From Spirodela intermedia (taxonomy: Eukaryota; Streptophyta; Magnoliopsida; Alismatales; Araceae): a DNA stretch of 64,000 nucleotides. The translations under genes were made by a program, and so were the position numbers. Below the pieces are notes generated by a model that worked only from the letters and a program-made list of their open reading frames with translations, was not told where the DNA came from and ran no database searches. Shown piece after piece: positions 38,718 to 51,715 of the stretch. The DNA is taken from NCBI GenBank assembly GCA_902729315.2, contig LR746269.1, positions 1,436,501 through 1,500,500 of the forward strand, written 5' to 3'. The stretch's first letter is position 1. The number at the start of each line of letters is the position of its first letter.

Positions 38718-39802
38718 TAATAAATTTGTTCTGAAATTTTATACCTCAATTGATTATAGAACAAGATTCTCCGCCATTAACTCATTAAATGTCCATCCTC
38801 CCATGAATTCAATCATCTAAAGGCTATTAATGAAGGCCAAAAATGACACGACTTAAATCATCACATTATTGACCAAGATAAAGAACCCTTTGAGGGCCCT
38901 ACGGAAGATGTACCCACACACCCACCAACCCATGCGGCGGGTTAAGTATTGGGCATGTGCATGGAAGAAGGGCTGTTTCTAAAAATGGCGATTCTTCGGA
39001 CAAGATGGGTGTTCTAGAACTTAAGTTAAAGAATACTTATTTTCCGCTTTTTATGTAATAGTTAAGTCTTTGACAACATAAACTAGTTATTTACGGAGTT
39101 CTTTAAAAGATCCCAATCTTAATGTTAAATAGGTCGTATTGTCAATAAAGTAGGCAGCTTAGCTCCGTATGAAACCTTGAAAAATGAATATCGGCCACTA
39201 TTATGATTATTTATTAAATATTGATGTGACGTGACTTTATTAACTGAGTTCGGAATTTTCTTGAGACACGTAGAAACCCGCCTTATGCCAAATTGGTTCT
39301 TGGATGCCCCATGGCAACTATGTAGAGAAGAAGACTAAACGTCACATCATATCGAGAACGGATAACCATGAGATCTAAGGATCGTGAAATGCCTGGTCCA
39401 TGGCCTGACAGAATCTCCGGCCTCTCGAGATGGAAGACGACCCGATCCTAACGGACAGGACGTGTCCACGCCAAACCCCCACCGTGGCCGACTGTTCTTC
39501 CCCTTCCGCTGGAGAGAGAGAGAAAAGTATGGGCTTTAAACGCCAAAAAGCCTACCGGTAATGGTCCGCCGTTCTTATCTGCGGCGGGGTAGATGCCCCC
39601 CAAGTCGACGTCTTTCTGCCTGGTGCCGACACGCAATACACGGTCTTGGCGGGTCTCCACCGGCCCCACCAACCCGATGGAAAAGGTGGATAAATTGTCC
39701 CCTCCCTGGCCTCCAGCAGCGCCACCATTCCTCCGGCAGGTGGAACTTCCCCGCTCCCCTTCCTCCAGTTGAGCTGTGGCGGCAGATCCCGCCTCCCCGA
39801 CG

Positions 39803-42800
39803 ATGGCATCACCGGACGCTGATCGTATACGCCGCCGGGCTTCCGTCATCTCGCGTCATCTCTCACGGTGGGTGCCGCCTGCAGCGACGAGGACCCTGAA
39901 TGTCTCCGCTTGCGTGCAGTACTCCCCTCCCGAGTCGTCGGAGAAGTTGGGTTTCGATGTCGGGGAGATGCGGCGGGTGATGGACGGACACGACGTGGAG
40001 GCGCGCGACTGGGCATACCGGATAATGGAGGAGAGTCCGCTGTTCTGGTCCCCTCGCCGCCGACCCGAGGGAAGGGTTTTCATGATTCCAGACTATAACC
40101 AGCCGATGGAACACCAAAGAGAGATGACCATGCGAAGGATCATGTATCTGAAGGAACGGGGGATGTATGATGGCTGGCTAACCGGGGGGAGGGAGACGGA
40201 AATGAGGAGGTTCGCGCTATTGGAGAGCGCCGGGTTGTTCGATCACAGCCTTAGCGTCAAGACAGGTGTACACTTCTTCCTGTGGTGAGCTTTCTAGCCA
40301 ATCCGTTATTTCTCCGTCGCTTCTAGGCCAAAACTCTCAAATTGATCGTGCCATTAATATGAAAGAGAACGATCAGATGCTGAAAAGAGATTCCCAGAAT
40401 TTAATTCATGATGCCATGGAGAAAAACAAATGATCGATCAACCCATAGAGAATGGCTACCCGTGAGCAGTTATTTCCTGTTGTTTTTCTCTCTATGAACC
40501 AAGACGGCTGAACCTGATACCTTACTTCGATTTTGATTTATTTTTATTGCAATCAATTCGGACAATGCGAGAGACTGCAGTGTGACTTATTTGAGAATCT
40601 TACCTTGATGCACATCTGGATACCCAGAAAATTCTCAGCAGAATCGATTTCTCTGCATTTCAGATCTGGGGCAGCATTGAATCAGGCCATAATAGCCGTC
40701 TGCGTAAATTGACATCAGAATCTCCCAGTCGCTTTTTTATTTACACCATTTCATCCTTTTTAGACTTCTCTCCTTGACTTATTTGAACATATGTCACCAT
40801 ATGTCACTTTCTGTTCCCTATTTCGTCTGCTTCTTCATATGCGGCGTGATATTCTTTAGCAAAGCTTGATATGTTACTGAAGAAAATATATGCTGCGTTT
40901 GCTATTTTCGAACTTGGGGCCAATTTTTCTCTGATTAGTGCAACCTCGAATTTCTCAGGGGCTTGGCCATCCGATATTTGGGCACAAAATATCATCATGA
41001 CAAGTGGCTGAAGGACACTGAGAATTTTTCAGTGAAAGGTTGTTTTGCCATGACGGAGTTGGGTCATGGAAGTAATGTAAGCTTAAACACTTTTCAGTGC
41101 ATCCTTTGTGAGATTTCTTCTTTTAATCTTTTACAAAATCGTTCATTTTGGCGTGAAGGTTCGAGGAATTGAAACCATAGCCACCTATGACTCAAGCGCA
41201 GGGGAATTCATTATAAACACTCCATGCGAATCTGCCCAAAAATACTGGATTGGGGGCGCTGGCATAGTAAGTTTTTTTTTTTTTCTGAATCTTGGTTCGT
41301 TTCTTTTCTTGTACATGCTTCCCTGGTGTGCCATGCGGCAGGTATCCATCAGTGTAGAAATCTCCTGACGATTGAGTATCGTTTTCAGCATGCAAACCAC
41401 ACTATAATCTTTGCTCAGCTGCATATACAAGGAAAAAACCAAGGTGTTCATGCATTTGCTGCACGGATCAGAGATGACGACGGGAACGTTTGCCCCAACA
41501 TCCGCATTGCCGACTGTGGTCATAAAATTGGTCTGAATGGAGTTGATAATGGTCGCATCTGGTAACAGATATTCCTTAATATTGTTTTTTTTAACGTTTT
41601 TCTTTGCATTTTTCTCTAATATTTTACATTGACGGCATAGGTTTGATAATCTCCGCGTACCTAGACAGAATTTGCTGAACTCAGTTTGTGATGTCTTGCC
41701 AGATGGGCAATATGTTAGTGTAATAGAAGACCCGGATCAGGTGAGAACATCTCGGATAATCCCTTGGTGATTCTATTATTGTCCTTCAGTCAATTTTTTG
41801 AGGGGAGAATTTTTTTAATCCCAGCAACCTTTCCATGGTTCAGAGATTCGCTGCATTTTTGGCTCCACTGACATTTGGTCGTGTAAGCATCATAGCTAGT
41901 GCAGTGTACTCATCCAAGGTCAGTTCGATGCTAAATGTTGACTTCATATTGATTTCTTCTGTTTTCCTCATATTGTTTTCCATATACTGTCGTCAGGTTG
42001 CTCTATCTATTGCCATAAGGTACTCGCTGACGAGGCGTGCGTTCTCCATAGAACCTAATGGGCCAGAAGTTCCTCTGCTGGATTACCCTACTCACCAACA
42101 ACGGCTCTTGCCGCTTGTCGCAAAAACGTAAATTCTCCCCTGCGTTTTCGTTTTCCTTAAAGCTGCCATTTTGGTTCAGATATAAATACTTCTTCGGCCT
42201 TTTCTGAATATTTATACTTATTTTTTCCATAATATAATAATACATCCTACATAGAAATCAGAGATTAGGTGCTGACAATCTTTTCCCTCGATATTTATAT
42301 CTATTTTTTCATCAGACTATAGTTCCTTCAATGTATGAACCAAAAATTTGCGTAAAGGAACTTTATTTCATTTTTTCAGGTGTGCTATGAGCTGTGCGGC
42401 CGCCTTCATAAAGCGGATGTATGTCAAGAGGACTCCGGAGATGAACAAAGCCATTCACATCTACTCGAGTGCTTTCAAAGCTTCAATAACCTGGCACAAC
42501 ATGAGGACCCTCCAGGTCTCAGAGTCGGCTTAACCAAAGAATCAGGGAATCCTCTGAGGGCCATGTTTCTTATGCAGAGGCTCCTGATTCTCTTACAGGA
42601 GTGCCGCGAGGCCTGTGGCGGGCAAGGTCTGAAGACGGAGAACCGCGTCGGCGTTCATAAGGGGGAATTTGATGTTCAGTCCACCTTTGAGGGAGATAAC
42701 AATATCCTCATGCAACAGGTGATCTGATCTTCCTTTTATCGCATCTGAACTGTCCCTCTCCTCGTGTTCTTCTTATGTGGCTGAAACTGTTCTGGAATCG

Positions 42801-43733
42801 CGCGATCAGGTCAGCAAGGCCCTCCTTGCGGAGTACATCACCGCTCAGAGGAGGAGGAAGCCACTCAAGGGGCTAGGATTGGAGCACATGAACGATCCTT
42901 CTCCGGTGATCCCAGCGAATCTCACGAGTTCTGACGTCAGGAGCATCCAATTCCAGGTTCCTAGATTTATAAGTTCATCATTCTCCCATCTTAACTTAAT
43001 TTTTAGAACTACTGTTGTACATTGTCTCCCTTTCAATGGAATTAGCATCAGTTTCATTCATACATAGCGTATTAGCTTCTCTCTGTGTATATTTCAGACT
43101 GATATCTTATGTTTACGAGAGAGGGATTTGCTGGGTCGATTAGCAAAGGAGATATCCGACCACCAAGCTCGGGGGGAAAGAAAGGAGTATGCTTTCATCC
43201 TGGTTAGCACCTCTCTCTCTCTCTCTCTCTCTCTCTTCCTTCCCCCTCCATATTTATCAGGGGACAGCAATGGTTGTTGATTCATGACAGAGCTACCAAG
43301 TTGCCGAGGAACTGGGGAGAGCCTTCTCTGATCGAGCGGTGTTCCAAACACTTGTAGAGGTTGAGATGGCTGTGACCAACGGTCCTGTCAAGGTACGCCA
43401 CCCTCATCCCTTCCATCATTTCTCTGTTCTCTCTCCTTCTCTCTCTCTCTCTCTGAGGGCCGTCTCCTTTATCTCCCTCAGGAAGTGTTGGGCTTGCTGA
43501 GAACCACCTACGCCCTCATCATCATCGAAGAGGACCCATCATTCCTCCGCTACGGGATCCTAACCCCTGGCGGTGCCGCCGTGGTGAGGAAAGAGGTCGG
43601 GGCCCTCTGCGGCGAGCTTCGGCTGCATGCTCTCTCCATCGTCACCTCGTTTGGCATCCCACCGGGCCTCCTAGCCCCCATTGCCTTCGACTGGGTGGAG
43701 GCCAACTCCTGGCCTGCAGTGGAGATCCCTTGA
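39803..43733 (+). CDS. ACX3: Peroxisomal acyl-CoA oxidase, ACX3 type (medium chain)
   Basis: Thirteen exons: 39803-40284, 40959-41076, 41159-41266, 41389-41561, 41641-41740, 41844-41918, 41997-42127, 42380-42515, 42599-42718, 42810-42956, 43098-43202, 43291-43392, 43482-43733. All introns are GT-AG and the frame closes at 682 residues, close to the 675 of Arabidopsis ACX3. The enzyme does the first step of beta-oxidation: it oxidises medium-chain acyl-CoA to trans-2-enoyl-CoA with FAD and makes H2O2. A PTS2-like signal R12-A13-x5-H19-L20 (RASVISRHL) fits peroxisomal import. Diagnostic segments are CVQYSPPE, DYNQPMEHQREMTM, HFFLWG, KGCFAMTELGHGSN, TPCESAQKYWIGGA, IRIADCGHKIGLNGVDNGR, LLDYPTHQQRLLPL and KGEFDVQSTFEGDNN with the catalytic base E472. 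The C-terminal oxidase domain ends PIAFDWVEANSWPAVEIP. ATG 39803 is the first in frame and leads directly into the import signal. Introns 11 and 12 contain CT tracts. Confidence 0.95.
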
Positions 43734-43800
43734 TCCCCAACCTCGACAAGCCCAAGTTCCCCATCCTCCCACATCAGACATCCATGCATAGCACCCCATC

Positions 43801-43806
43801 AATAAA
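43801..43806 (+). terminator. Candidate polyadenylation signal of ACX3
   Basis: AATAAA 68 bases after the ACX3 stop codon, a normal position for a plant near-upstream element. Confidence 0.6.
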
Positions 43807-44093
43807 ATAATTGTGGGTTATGTGTAATCTCAACCATAGTTAAATTTACGGGGACATTGGTTTGAACATGTTGGAGCTGAGGATAGTGTTGATGATGATT
43901 GCTTCAACACAATGGGTCGGGCTTGTTGGAGCTGAGGAGTTGAGGATGGAGCCTGTACCAAAACCCATTTTACTAGCCCTTGACCTTTCAAGGGATCAAT
44001 GAGGTCAATCATTGGGCACATGAAATGTGTTCAGAACCCTTAAAAAAGAGCCCAACATTAGATGATTTATCATTTAGCTAGTTTAATTTATCA

Positions 44094-44706
44094 TCAGATA
44101 AAATACTTTCAAAAGTCATTTGAATAACCTGTCATTCACACATGATTGCAATCTATATTAATCGAACAAAGTAACCAATAAAATTAATCTTATGGCATCA
44201 TCAACCAAAATATGATGTGTTGATTCTTACATAAGTGGATGAGTGGTGTCTGCAATAATCCACTATTTTTAGATACTCTTCTTTGGTCCCATAGATGAAG
44301 CAGGGGAGTTTGAGTCATGTAACATTGACACTTTAAGAAACACTATTTTTTACATTGTAATTATTCTAGCACATAGTTAATATACCAGAGTTAATAGACT
44401 GACATTCCTTCTATGGATCTATCAAGAAAGCATAGACCATATTTGATGATTCTTCAAAGAGTTCAATTTTTTTCTGCATTTATTTTGATACAAAGGATTA
44501 TATGAAGTGTGTTCCCAAAATAGCAGTTGTAAAGATGTGATGTCTTAATGGGTACGGTCATCACAAACTAAAAAATCCATGTAACTAGTCCATCATTAAA
44601 TACTTAGTTATTATCACTTAATTAATAAAGTTTGTCAATTAAATGACCCAAAGTAGCTCACATAGGTTGAGTGCCAATGAACAATTATTGAGCCTCACTA
44701 AGTTCA
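44094..44706 (+). repeat. Dispersed repeat, copy 2 of a 0.6-kb pair
   Basis: Same orientation and order as 30733-31353. This copy is poorer in CG: for example GAGCGCCGACGAACAGTT in copy 1 corresponds to GAGTGCCAATGAACAATT here. It lies 360 bases after the ACX3 stop. Confidence 0.85.
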
Positions 44707-45665
44707 TCACCTAGTTATCATGGCCTAATAGAGAACATTCTTCTTTGAATCGAATGTTGTTCAAGTTGTCAAGGTCAGATGCATATTAAGGTGTAATTTT
44801 TTGTTTGTCATCATTGTGTCCAACTTGAAGAGCTTGAGATTCTTGCTTAGATATTCATCTGGAGAGTTGGTTTCTATTTCTTAAGCCTCTCCTTTTATAT
44901 TAAGAGTCGTTCTTTAACAATTTTCTGCTTCGATAAGGTATTGAATATTTAGGAAACACATTAAAAAGCTTATCATTTTCTGAAACACATATTACAACTT
45001 TTTACCTTTATGTGTTTTAAATCTTTCTATTATCTTATTCATTTGATTTGAAATTTGAACTGAACCTTCTTTACTTGACAACAAAAGATTTTCCTATTAA
45101 GGACTGAGCTAAATAATCATGCTCATGTTGAGTTTTCATCCGTGTAATCTAATGATGTGTTATTATCTAGATGTTGAGTTCAAGACTTATTTGTGTTATA
45201 TATTTTTTGAACTCTTTTGATAAGTTATCTATGTGAGAGAATAAGTCATCCACGTGACTATGTAGGAAATTATCTAAATCTGTTTAGGAAGACTAGATGC
45301 TACATTTCAAGGTCAATTTAAATAAATAGAAAGAAATAATATCATAAACACGATTTAATTATATTGATTTAACCATGTAAATGTACTTTTATCAAAAGGT
45401 GATTTATTTATATATATTGATCAACAATCAAATGTTCATATCACAAAAAAAAATTAGATCTCAAGGACTAGTAACTAAGATTTGATTGCTAGTCATATAA
45501 TTAAAAAAATAATAAATATAATTCATATGATATCACATTGAACACATTGAACCTTTAATATAACTTTGTGGCAAATATAAATGACTCTCAATATTGAACA
45601 CATATTTTTTTTCTTGTAATATCAAAATAAATGACATCAACACAAACATGTTTTGAACCTAACAT

Positions 45666-46917
45666 TGACATAACTTAATTATTGTATAATAAATTAGGCA
45701 AATTAAAAATTTATAAAACTAGAAAATACAATTTTTTAGATTTTTAAAAATATTTTAGAACAATAAATAAATTATAATTTGATAAAAGGTTCAAAAAATA
45801 GTGGGAAATTTTCAAGTCAATCATAGAGATGTAAGATAATATCATGCAATATTTCAGAATTTTCCTAGAGGAATAAGATTTTTTATGATTTTTAAACTAA
45901 ATGATGAATATAAAATATATTTAAAAATTTATGAAAAAGAAAATAAGGGTGCGGACATCAAGATGACATCAACACCTGACGAACATGAATTGGACAGAAA
46001 TAGACTTCCATATGACGATTCTTACGTAAGCGATTACAACCGATTTAATAAGTCAAATTAAGTTTTGTAAAAGCCAAGACAATCATAATTTAAAGAAGAA
46101 GAGTTTCAAAACTTGAAATCACACAAAGTATCACTAAATTAAATAAAAATTAAGTTTAAAGTATAAAAGACAAAGTTTTGGCTTTTAGATATTGATCGTC
46201 AGAATTTTGTATACTTAGAAAAATTATCGTGTAATATTCACGGCCTCGAAGGCTCTCTTTGGACACATATTACATAGGTAATCTCTAGAGCTTTTTGCGA
46301 AGTCTAGAAATCAATTAACTGAGTTGTCGAATCATCTCCGACAACTATTACGCAAGAAAGTAGAAAAATAGTAACTTTGTGACTCTGTGGTAGATATCAC
46401 TTGACAAAGATGACTTAGATGGAGGTGAGACATATTTTAGAGAGCTTCATTCTCAAACCCGTGTAGTAAGATAACACTCTTCATCACATCTAGTATACTC
46501 TAGTAAGATGGCAACTCATCTCTCAATAAATCGTTCTCTTCTTGAGATGACTTATTCATTGATTAATCAGAGATGATTTATTTGATACAGTCATAATCTT
46601 TTTATCTATAGTCGTTCAATAATTTTAGTAACGATGCTCCGTAAATTACATTAATGAGATTTTCACTGATGATTGAGTGATTCTAATAGCTTAAGCATTT
46701 ACTAAAAATCTATAGAAATTTTTTAATATAATTAAATAAAAATATGAATTTTGACTCTATTAGGATTCAAACTCTTACCAGTTACATGCATGCATGAGAG
46801 ATAGTGAAATAGGTACATAAATACCCTTAGAAAGTGACGTTATAATGGTATTTTCTTCTGATAAATAAGGGGTACTATAAGTATAAAAAATTATTAAAAT
46901 CTTGTGGAAGGTTGTCG
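45666..46917 (-). mobile_element. Old copy of the 1.7-kb LTR family, truncated, minus strand
   Basis: Reverse-complement relative of 51716-53472. The LTR 3' end (TGACATAACTTAATTATTG on the + strand) is at 45666. Homology stops at about 46917, so the first roughly 0.5 kb of the LTR is missing. Many CG sites have become TG or CA compared with the young copies. It lies beside the minus-strand copia remnant and could be that element's 3' LTR. Confidence 0.75.
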
Positions 46918-46931
46918 ACATAACAATTTTG

Positions 46932-46976
46932 TCTAAATGAATTTTATGAGTTCTACAAGGATAAATATATCATTCG
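46932..46976 (+). repeat. Inverted fragment of the copia integrase
   Basis: 45 bases that are the reverse complement of 47781-47825 with one mismatch by eye. It lies between the truncated LTR (ending about 46917) and the broken start of the reverse transcriptase reading (about 46981), so it marks a rearrangement junction. Confidence 0.85.
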
Positions 46977-46980
46977 ATAA

Positions 46981-48450
46981 TATGAACTAACTTCTGTCTT
47001 ATTCTTTAATAGATACTCTATCTACTCTTACATAACTTATTTTCATTTGGATGACTCGCTTAATGTGATAAGTTTTTTATAAGAACATAGTTATACCTTA
47101 TTAACCTCGCTAACAACAAATAGAGTAAAAATTGCCATATCAAAATATATGATGTGGTCTAATTATTCTTTGTCGTCTATCTATACTAATATTATACTAC
47201 ATTTGAGGGACCTGTTGTGTTGCACTACTCTTTGGTATATCTTCTTTAACTTTCACTATTTCTTCTTGCATTATATTCTCTTTTAGGAGCTTTACCTCTA
47301 ACTATCATTACTTACTGCTAACTTGATCTTCATTATTTGTTGCTTAATCTCTCTCATTTAGAGTATCATAGACTCATCGAAAGTCACATCTATCTTGATC
47401 ATTAACTTGGGTGATTGATGATCAATACATCACGACCAATATACTTTTCACACCCTATGTTTTTGCATATCATATGAAGATACACTTCTTCGCACTATGC
47501 TCTAACTTGTTACTAGTGACATGAGCATAGGTAAGCCAACTAAATATTTGATGTGAGAATAATGGAAGGAGAATCAAATAACACCTCCTCAAGAGTTTTT
47601 AACTTGATGATTGTAGATGGAGATCTATTGCTCAAGTAATATGTTGTGTTATCAGCTTCTATCCAAAAATCATTCAATAGACTTGTTTGAGATATCATGC
47701 TTCTTGTCTGCTCCAAGAGCATCACATTTATCTATTTTGCATCATTGTTCTATTGTGATGTTTACATTGCAGTGTGATGTCGAATGATACATTTATCCTT
47801 GTAGAACTCATAAAATTCATTTAGAAAAACTTTCATACCATTGTTAGTACAAACATACTTGATTTACTTGTTAGTCTAAGGTTTAATCAATACCTTTCAT
47901 TGATTGAATGTGATGAACACCTCACTCTCTTTCTTGGAAAAGTATACTGATACTTTCTTAGAAAAGCCATCAATAAATGTCAAAAAATAACTTATATCAC
48001 CTTTGAGGCAATCAATGCATGACCCTAAAGGTCAAAGTAGATGTAATTCATGATATTCTTGGTCTTATATTTTCATGAGTAGACCCTAAAATTCATGATA
48101 ACTTATATCACCTTTGTAGTACTAAACTTTACCTTGCATGATTTGCCAAATGCACAATGTTCACAAAAAATCTAATTTTTCAATCTTCTGATTTATAAGT
48201 AAATCATGATTGCTCAGCTCCATTAATTTGAGTTGTATTAACTATTGCAACATTAAAAGTGTTATCATCACCTAGTGTCACAACATCACTACTTACTAGT
48301 GTATAAGTAGAAAATGAGTCCTTATTGTTAAATTTTTAGCTTCGACAATTATCAAAAAAGAGGTTTGAATTGATTTGTTCTTATCTTATAATTTTTTATT
48401 TCATAATTATATTTTAGTGACTCTATCTTATCCTTATCTCTATAATGTGT
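46981..48450 (-). mobile_element. Degenerate Ty1/copia polyprotein remnant
   Basis: Minus-strand translation, right to left, shows decayed pieces in the order expected for copia. A protease-side piece (FSTYTLVSSDVVTLGDD) is at about 48.3 kb. Next is the integrase HHCC-side phrase LANHAR and then YFLTFIDGFSKKVSVYF. CTNNGMKV stands in place of the TDNG catalytic segment. The longest open piece, 47725-47540, begins MMLLEQTRSMISQTSLLNDF and includes YYLSNRSPSTIIKLKT. VTFDES is at about 47.36 kb, then a broken RT start (SESSKW and EYLLKNKT) near 47.0 kb. Stops and frameshifts are frequent. The RT core and RNase H are missing. Confidence 0.85.
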
Positions 48451-51400
48451 AGCCTTTTAACTTAACAAATGTAAGAGTAAACGATTTTATAGTGGTTAAG
48501 CACATTACCTACATCCACTCTCTCATAGTAACTTTGTTCTTGAGTTCCACTTGTTGTAGTATTATATATATGATGGTTTGATGGTGACAAATAAGTTTTA
48601 TGAGATCAAATTATGCTTAGTTTAGAATATACATGAGATCTAAGTGGTCATGTATAATTAAGAATAATAATGGTAATAACTCATTAAGAAATCATTGAAT
48701 TTATATGTGATTTACATATTACATGTGTGTGAAATCGTCATATTACATATTGTTGTGGAAGATGTCAATATTTATATAATGTCATAGTGAGAAAGTAATG
48801 ATAAATACATCAAAATCAACAAGACAATAAGAAATAAAATATGAGTATGAGCCTACTCAGTCTACTGTGTACTTGCAATATTAGATCATTACTTTTGAGT
48901 GATTTCAATGTCACTTTAATCAATTAAATTCCTATAGGTTATTTAGTCGAACATGATTTTCTACATTTTAGAGAGTATACTTTGTAAACACATTTTAGAT
49001 ATTTTGATTCACTGAAATTATGTTTATAGATATTGAAAGCAACAATCAAGATGTTAACTTTAAGTGATTCAAATAAGATTTGACTATTAAACCATCATAT
49101 TATCGGGATATCAACTACTAGTCATATTTTAAAGATGTCAGATCCTTATTGGTTCTACTTTTATGGCAAAAAATCCTTAATGGATCATTGTGAATTGAAA
49201 TAATTCTAACACAAGTCTTAAATAATAAAATAAACATGTATTGATTTCTCTTGAGGATGTTAGATTTGATTTAAGGATATGTATCAATTTTTCTGCTATT
49301 TGAATTATTTTTATTTTAGATAAAATAATTGTTGAAAAATAGCAAATATTGAAGAAGATTTTTACTTTTTTTTTTTATAAATATCATTATCTTCCAATGG
49401 CCATACTAAGGCAGCAATTATATGTATCATTTGAAAAACCTTCAGTTTTGTATTAAGTTTTTCTCATGGGAACAACAAGCAAGAGATAGTAAGGTTCAAG
49501 TTGATGATTTAAACTACATGAAAGTATTAATAAGAGGACTATATAAGCACTCAATGATTCTCATTAACTTATTTGAAGTTTAAAGCCTCCAATCCATTGT
49601 CAACACTCCAACAAGAAAAGAACAATGACAACTACCCAATATACATCATCGTCTTTATCTAAGATTCAAGATAATTGAAGTCTACATCATCTCCAAAGCA
49701 TTAATTTTCCATGAAATATTTTCATATAAGTTATGGGTAAAACTTATTGACTAATTCATTTTTAATTACTTGTGAGACTTGTCCATTTAAAAAGTTTTTT
49801 GCCTCCTAAAATCATGAATCTATATGAAAATTTCTAAGTAAAGTTTTATGAGAGTTGAGCCTATCAATCAATAGTACATGATTAGATGAACAATTTTAGT
49901 GAAACCCAAGAACAAGGTTGTTCTTAGAAATTAGAGGTAGCTAGTGAACTAAGCCACTATAAAAATTTCAGACTTTTTTAATTATTAAAGCTAGGGGCAA
50001 AATAAAAAAAGAATAAGAGTTTAAATATATTGAAGTAGGTTCCATGAAAAGAGATATAAGAAGAGACGAATTCAACCCCCCTTTCTTGATCTTAATACAT
50101 GTCAAAGTTCAACACCACTTATTATGATCATCAAATTATATATGAGTGATTGTTGGATTTAACTTTCATGAAACCTCACCTCAAAATTTTCTTCTACATT
50201 CATGACTCTAAGAGGGAAACAAATGTTAACAAAGATATCTCACATGAGTGATGAAAAAGACGAATGACAAGTTTATCTCATAATAGAGATAAAATTATTT
50301 CATTGTGGTTGATATTCTGGAGATGATGTAGACTTTGAGTATTCATAGAATTTTGGCAAAGAGGATAATGATAGCTAACTTGAAGTTGATATCTTTTTTT
50401 GTTGACTAACTAGCCATGAGTTGAAAAAAAATTAAACTTCAAACAAGTTAAGGATAACTTTTTAAAGCTCTAAAAAAAATTAGAATTAATGCATGTGTAT
50501 AACTTGACTTGTCAATGCAATTATCATCCTTTTTTTGGTTTAATTTCTTATGTAAAAAACTTATTACAAAGGTCGAGATCATAGAGAGGGTAAAGATAAT
50601 TGTTCTCAATACATTTTTCTCATTGGAAGATGGTAGAATTTATAGGCAGTTCTTGCATGAAAATCTTCTTGGATCTCTAGTATTTTCCAACAACCATTTT
50701 CTATAAATAAGATTAATTTGAATTTTTGAAAAACTAATATGATATGTAATTTTTAATATTTAAGATACCCTTATGTAAAACCAATATGTAATTCATTTAA
50801 TCTATTAATGATCTAATAGAATAAGAGTGGAATCAATGCAAGTGTCTCATTAAACCTATGATTAGATAATCCAAAAATGATGTGAATTATCTTGAACAAA
50901 GTGCAATGTCTAAGAAGGATCTTGATTGATGATCACAATATATTAAATCATGATTTGAGTGATTCAAATAATAAATACAGTTTTTAGTATATATTCAATA
51001 TTGTCAAGAAAGTCATATTTTGCATTACCATATAATCTGAATATACTATGTTTATTCAAAGTCGAAGTCGTTCCAAACTTAGGATGTAAAATCATGGGTT
51101 TTATCTTAAAAAATATTGTTGATTTAATAACTTCAACATCCTTTCTTACTAAGTCAGTTTCTACAAATATTGGCAATTTACATAGTCAATTTAGCTAGTT
51201 TAGTATCAGGAGTTACAAATATACTTAGCAAGTTCACATATAAACTTTTATTGATGCTATTTTAGAATATATGTCAACATTTTATGTTTAATCTCTTACC
51301 ATACATATTATGAACTAGACATAATTCAATCTTTTTAATCGATCTTTCAACTAATTTTTAATCATCAAAATATTATGTATTTTAGTGCTCCAAGACTTAT

Positions 51401-51600
51401 GATGACACATATAAAAGTTACAACTTATATTAAGAATCTAATCTTCTTCTAAAGAACCAATGGAGACTAATAAAATAATCTTATTATAAAATAGTCTCTA
51501 TTAAAATAATATAGTTACTATATCAAAAGAAGACTTAAATAAGAAAGTGCTTTCTAATTATCATGTTTCTCCTTTTATATGTTGACAATTGAAGAGTTGA
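48451..51600. other. AT-rich DNA, no recognisable feature
   Basis: This stretch would hold the gag part if the copia remnant were complete, but I could not recognise gag, zinc-knuckle or LTR motifs. Open frames at 50509-50706 and 50959-51198 are short and without motif. Confidence 0.4.
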
Positions 51601-51715
51601 TGTCATGACCTTAGTTATTTGACACAAGGTTCCAACAACAAAACCTTGTTGTGCATCTAAAGAGTAGGCACATAGACTTGTGTATGCTTGGGCACTCACA
51701 TAACGACATGTCAAG

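Larger units (their letters stand above)
36255..39802. other. Intergenic between RABA and ACX3
   Basis: Contains the RABA 3' flank, two related LTR-like fragments (listed separately), an AT-rich stretch at about 37500-38000 and the ACX3 promoter region. No gene was recognised. Minus-strand open frames opposite ACX3 exon 1 (39448-40117) are shadows of its GC-rich coding sequence. Confidence 0.45.
43734..45665. other. ACX3 3' flank and AT-rich repeat DNA
   Basis: Apart from the polyadenylation hexamer and the dispersed-repeat copy at 44094-44706, the rest up to 45665 is AT-rich with no recognisable gene. Confidence 0.45.

Noticed and set aside
41185-41523. Minus-strand 112-codon frame over ACX3 exons 3 and 4
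   Set aside because: It is antisense to coding exons and includes intron sequence; a shadow.
42516-42598. ACX3 exon 8 reading through into exon 9
   Set aside because: The frame hits a stop (VSESA then TAA), while splicing at 42515/42599 restores the conserved TLQ-ECREA junction.
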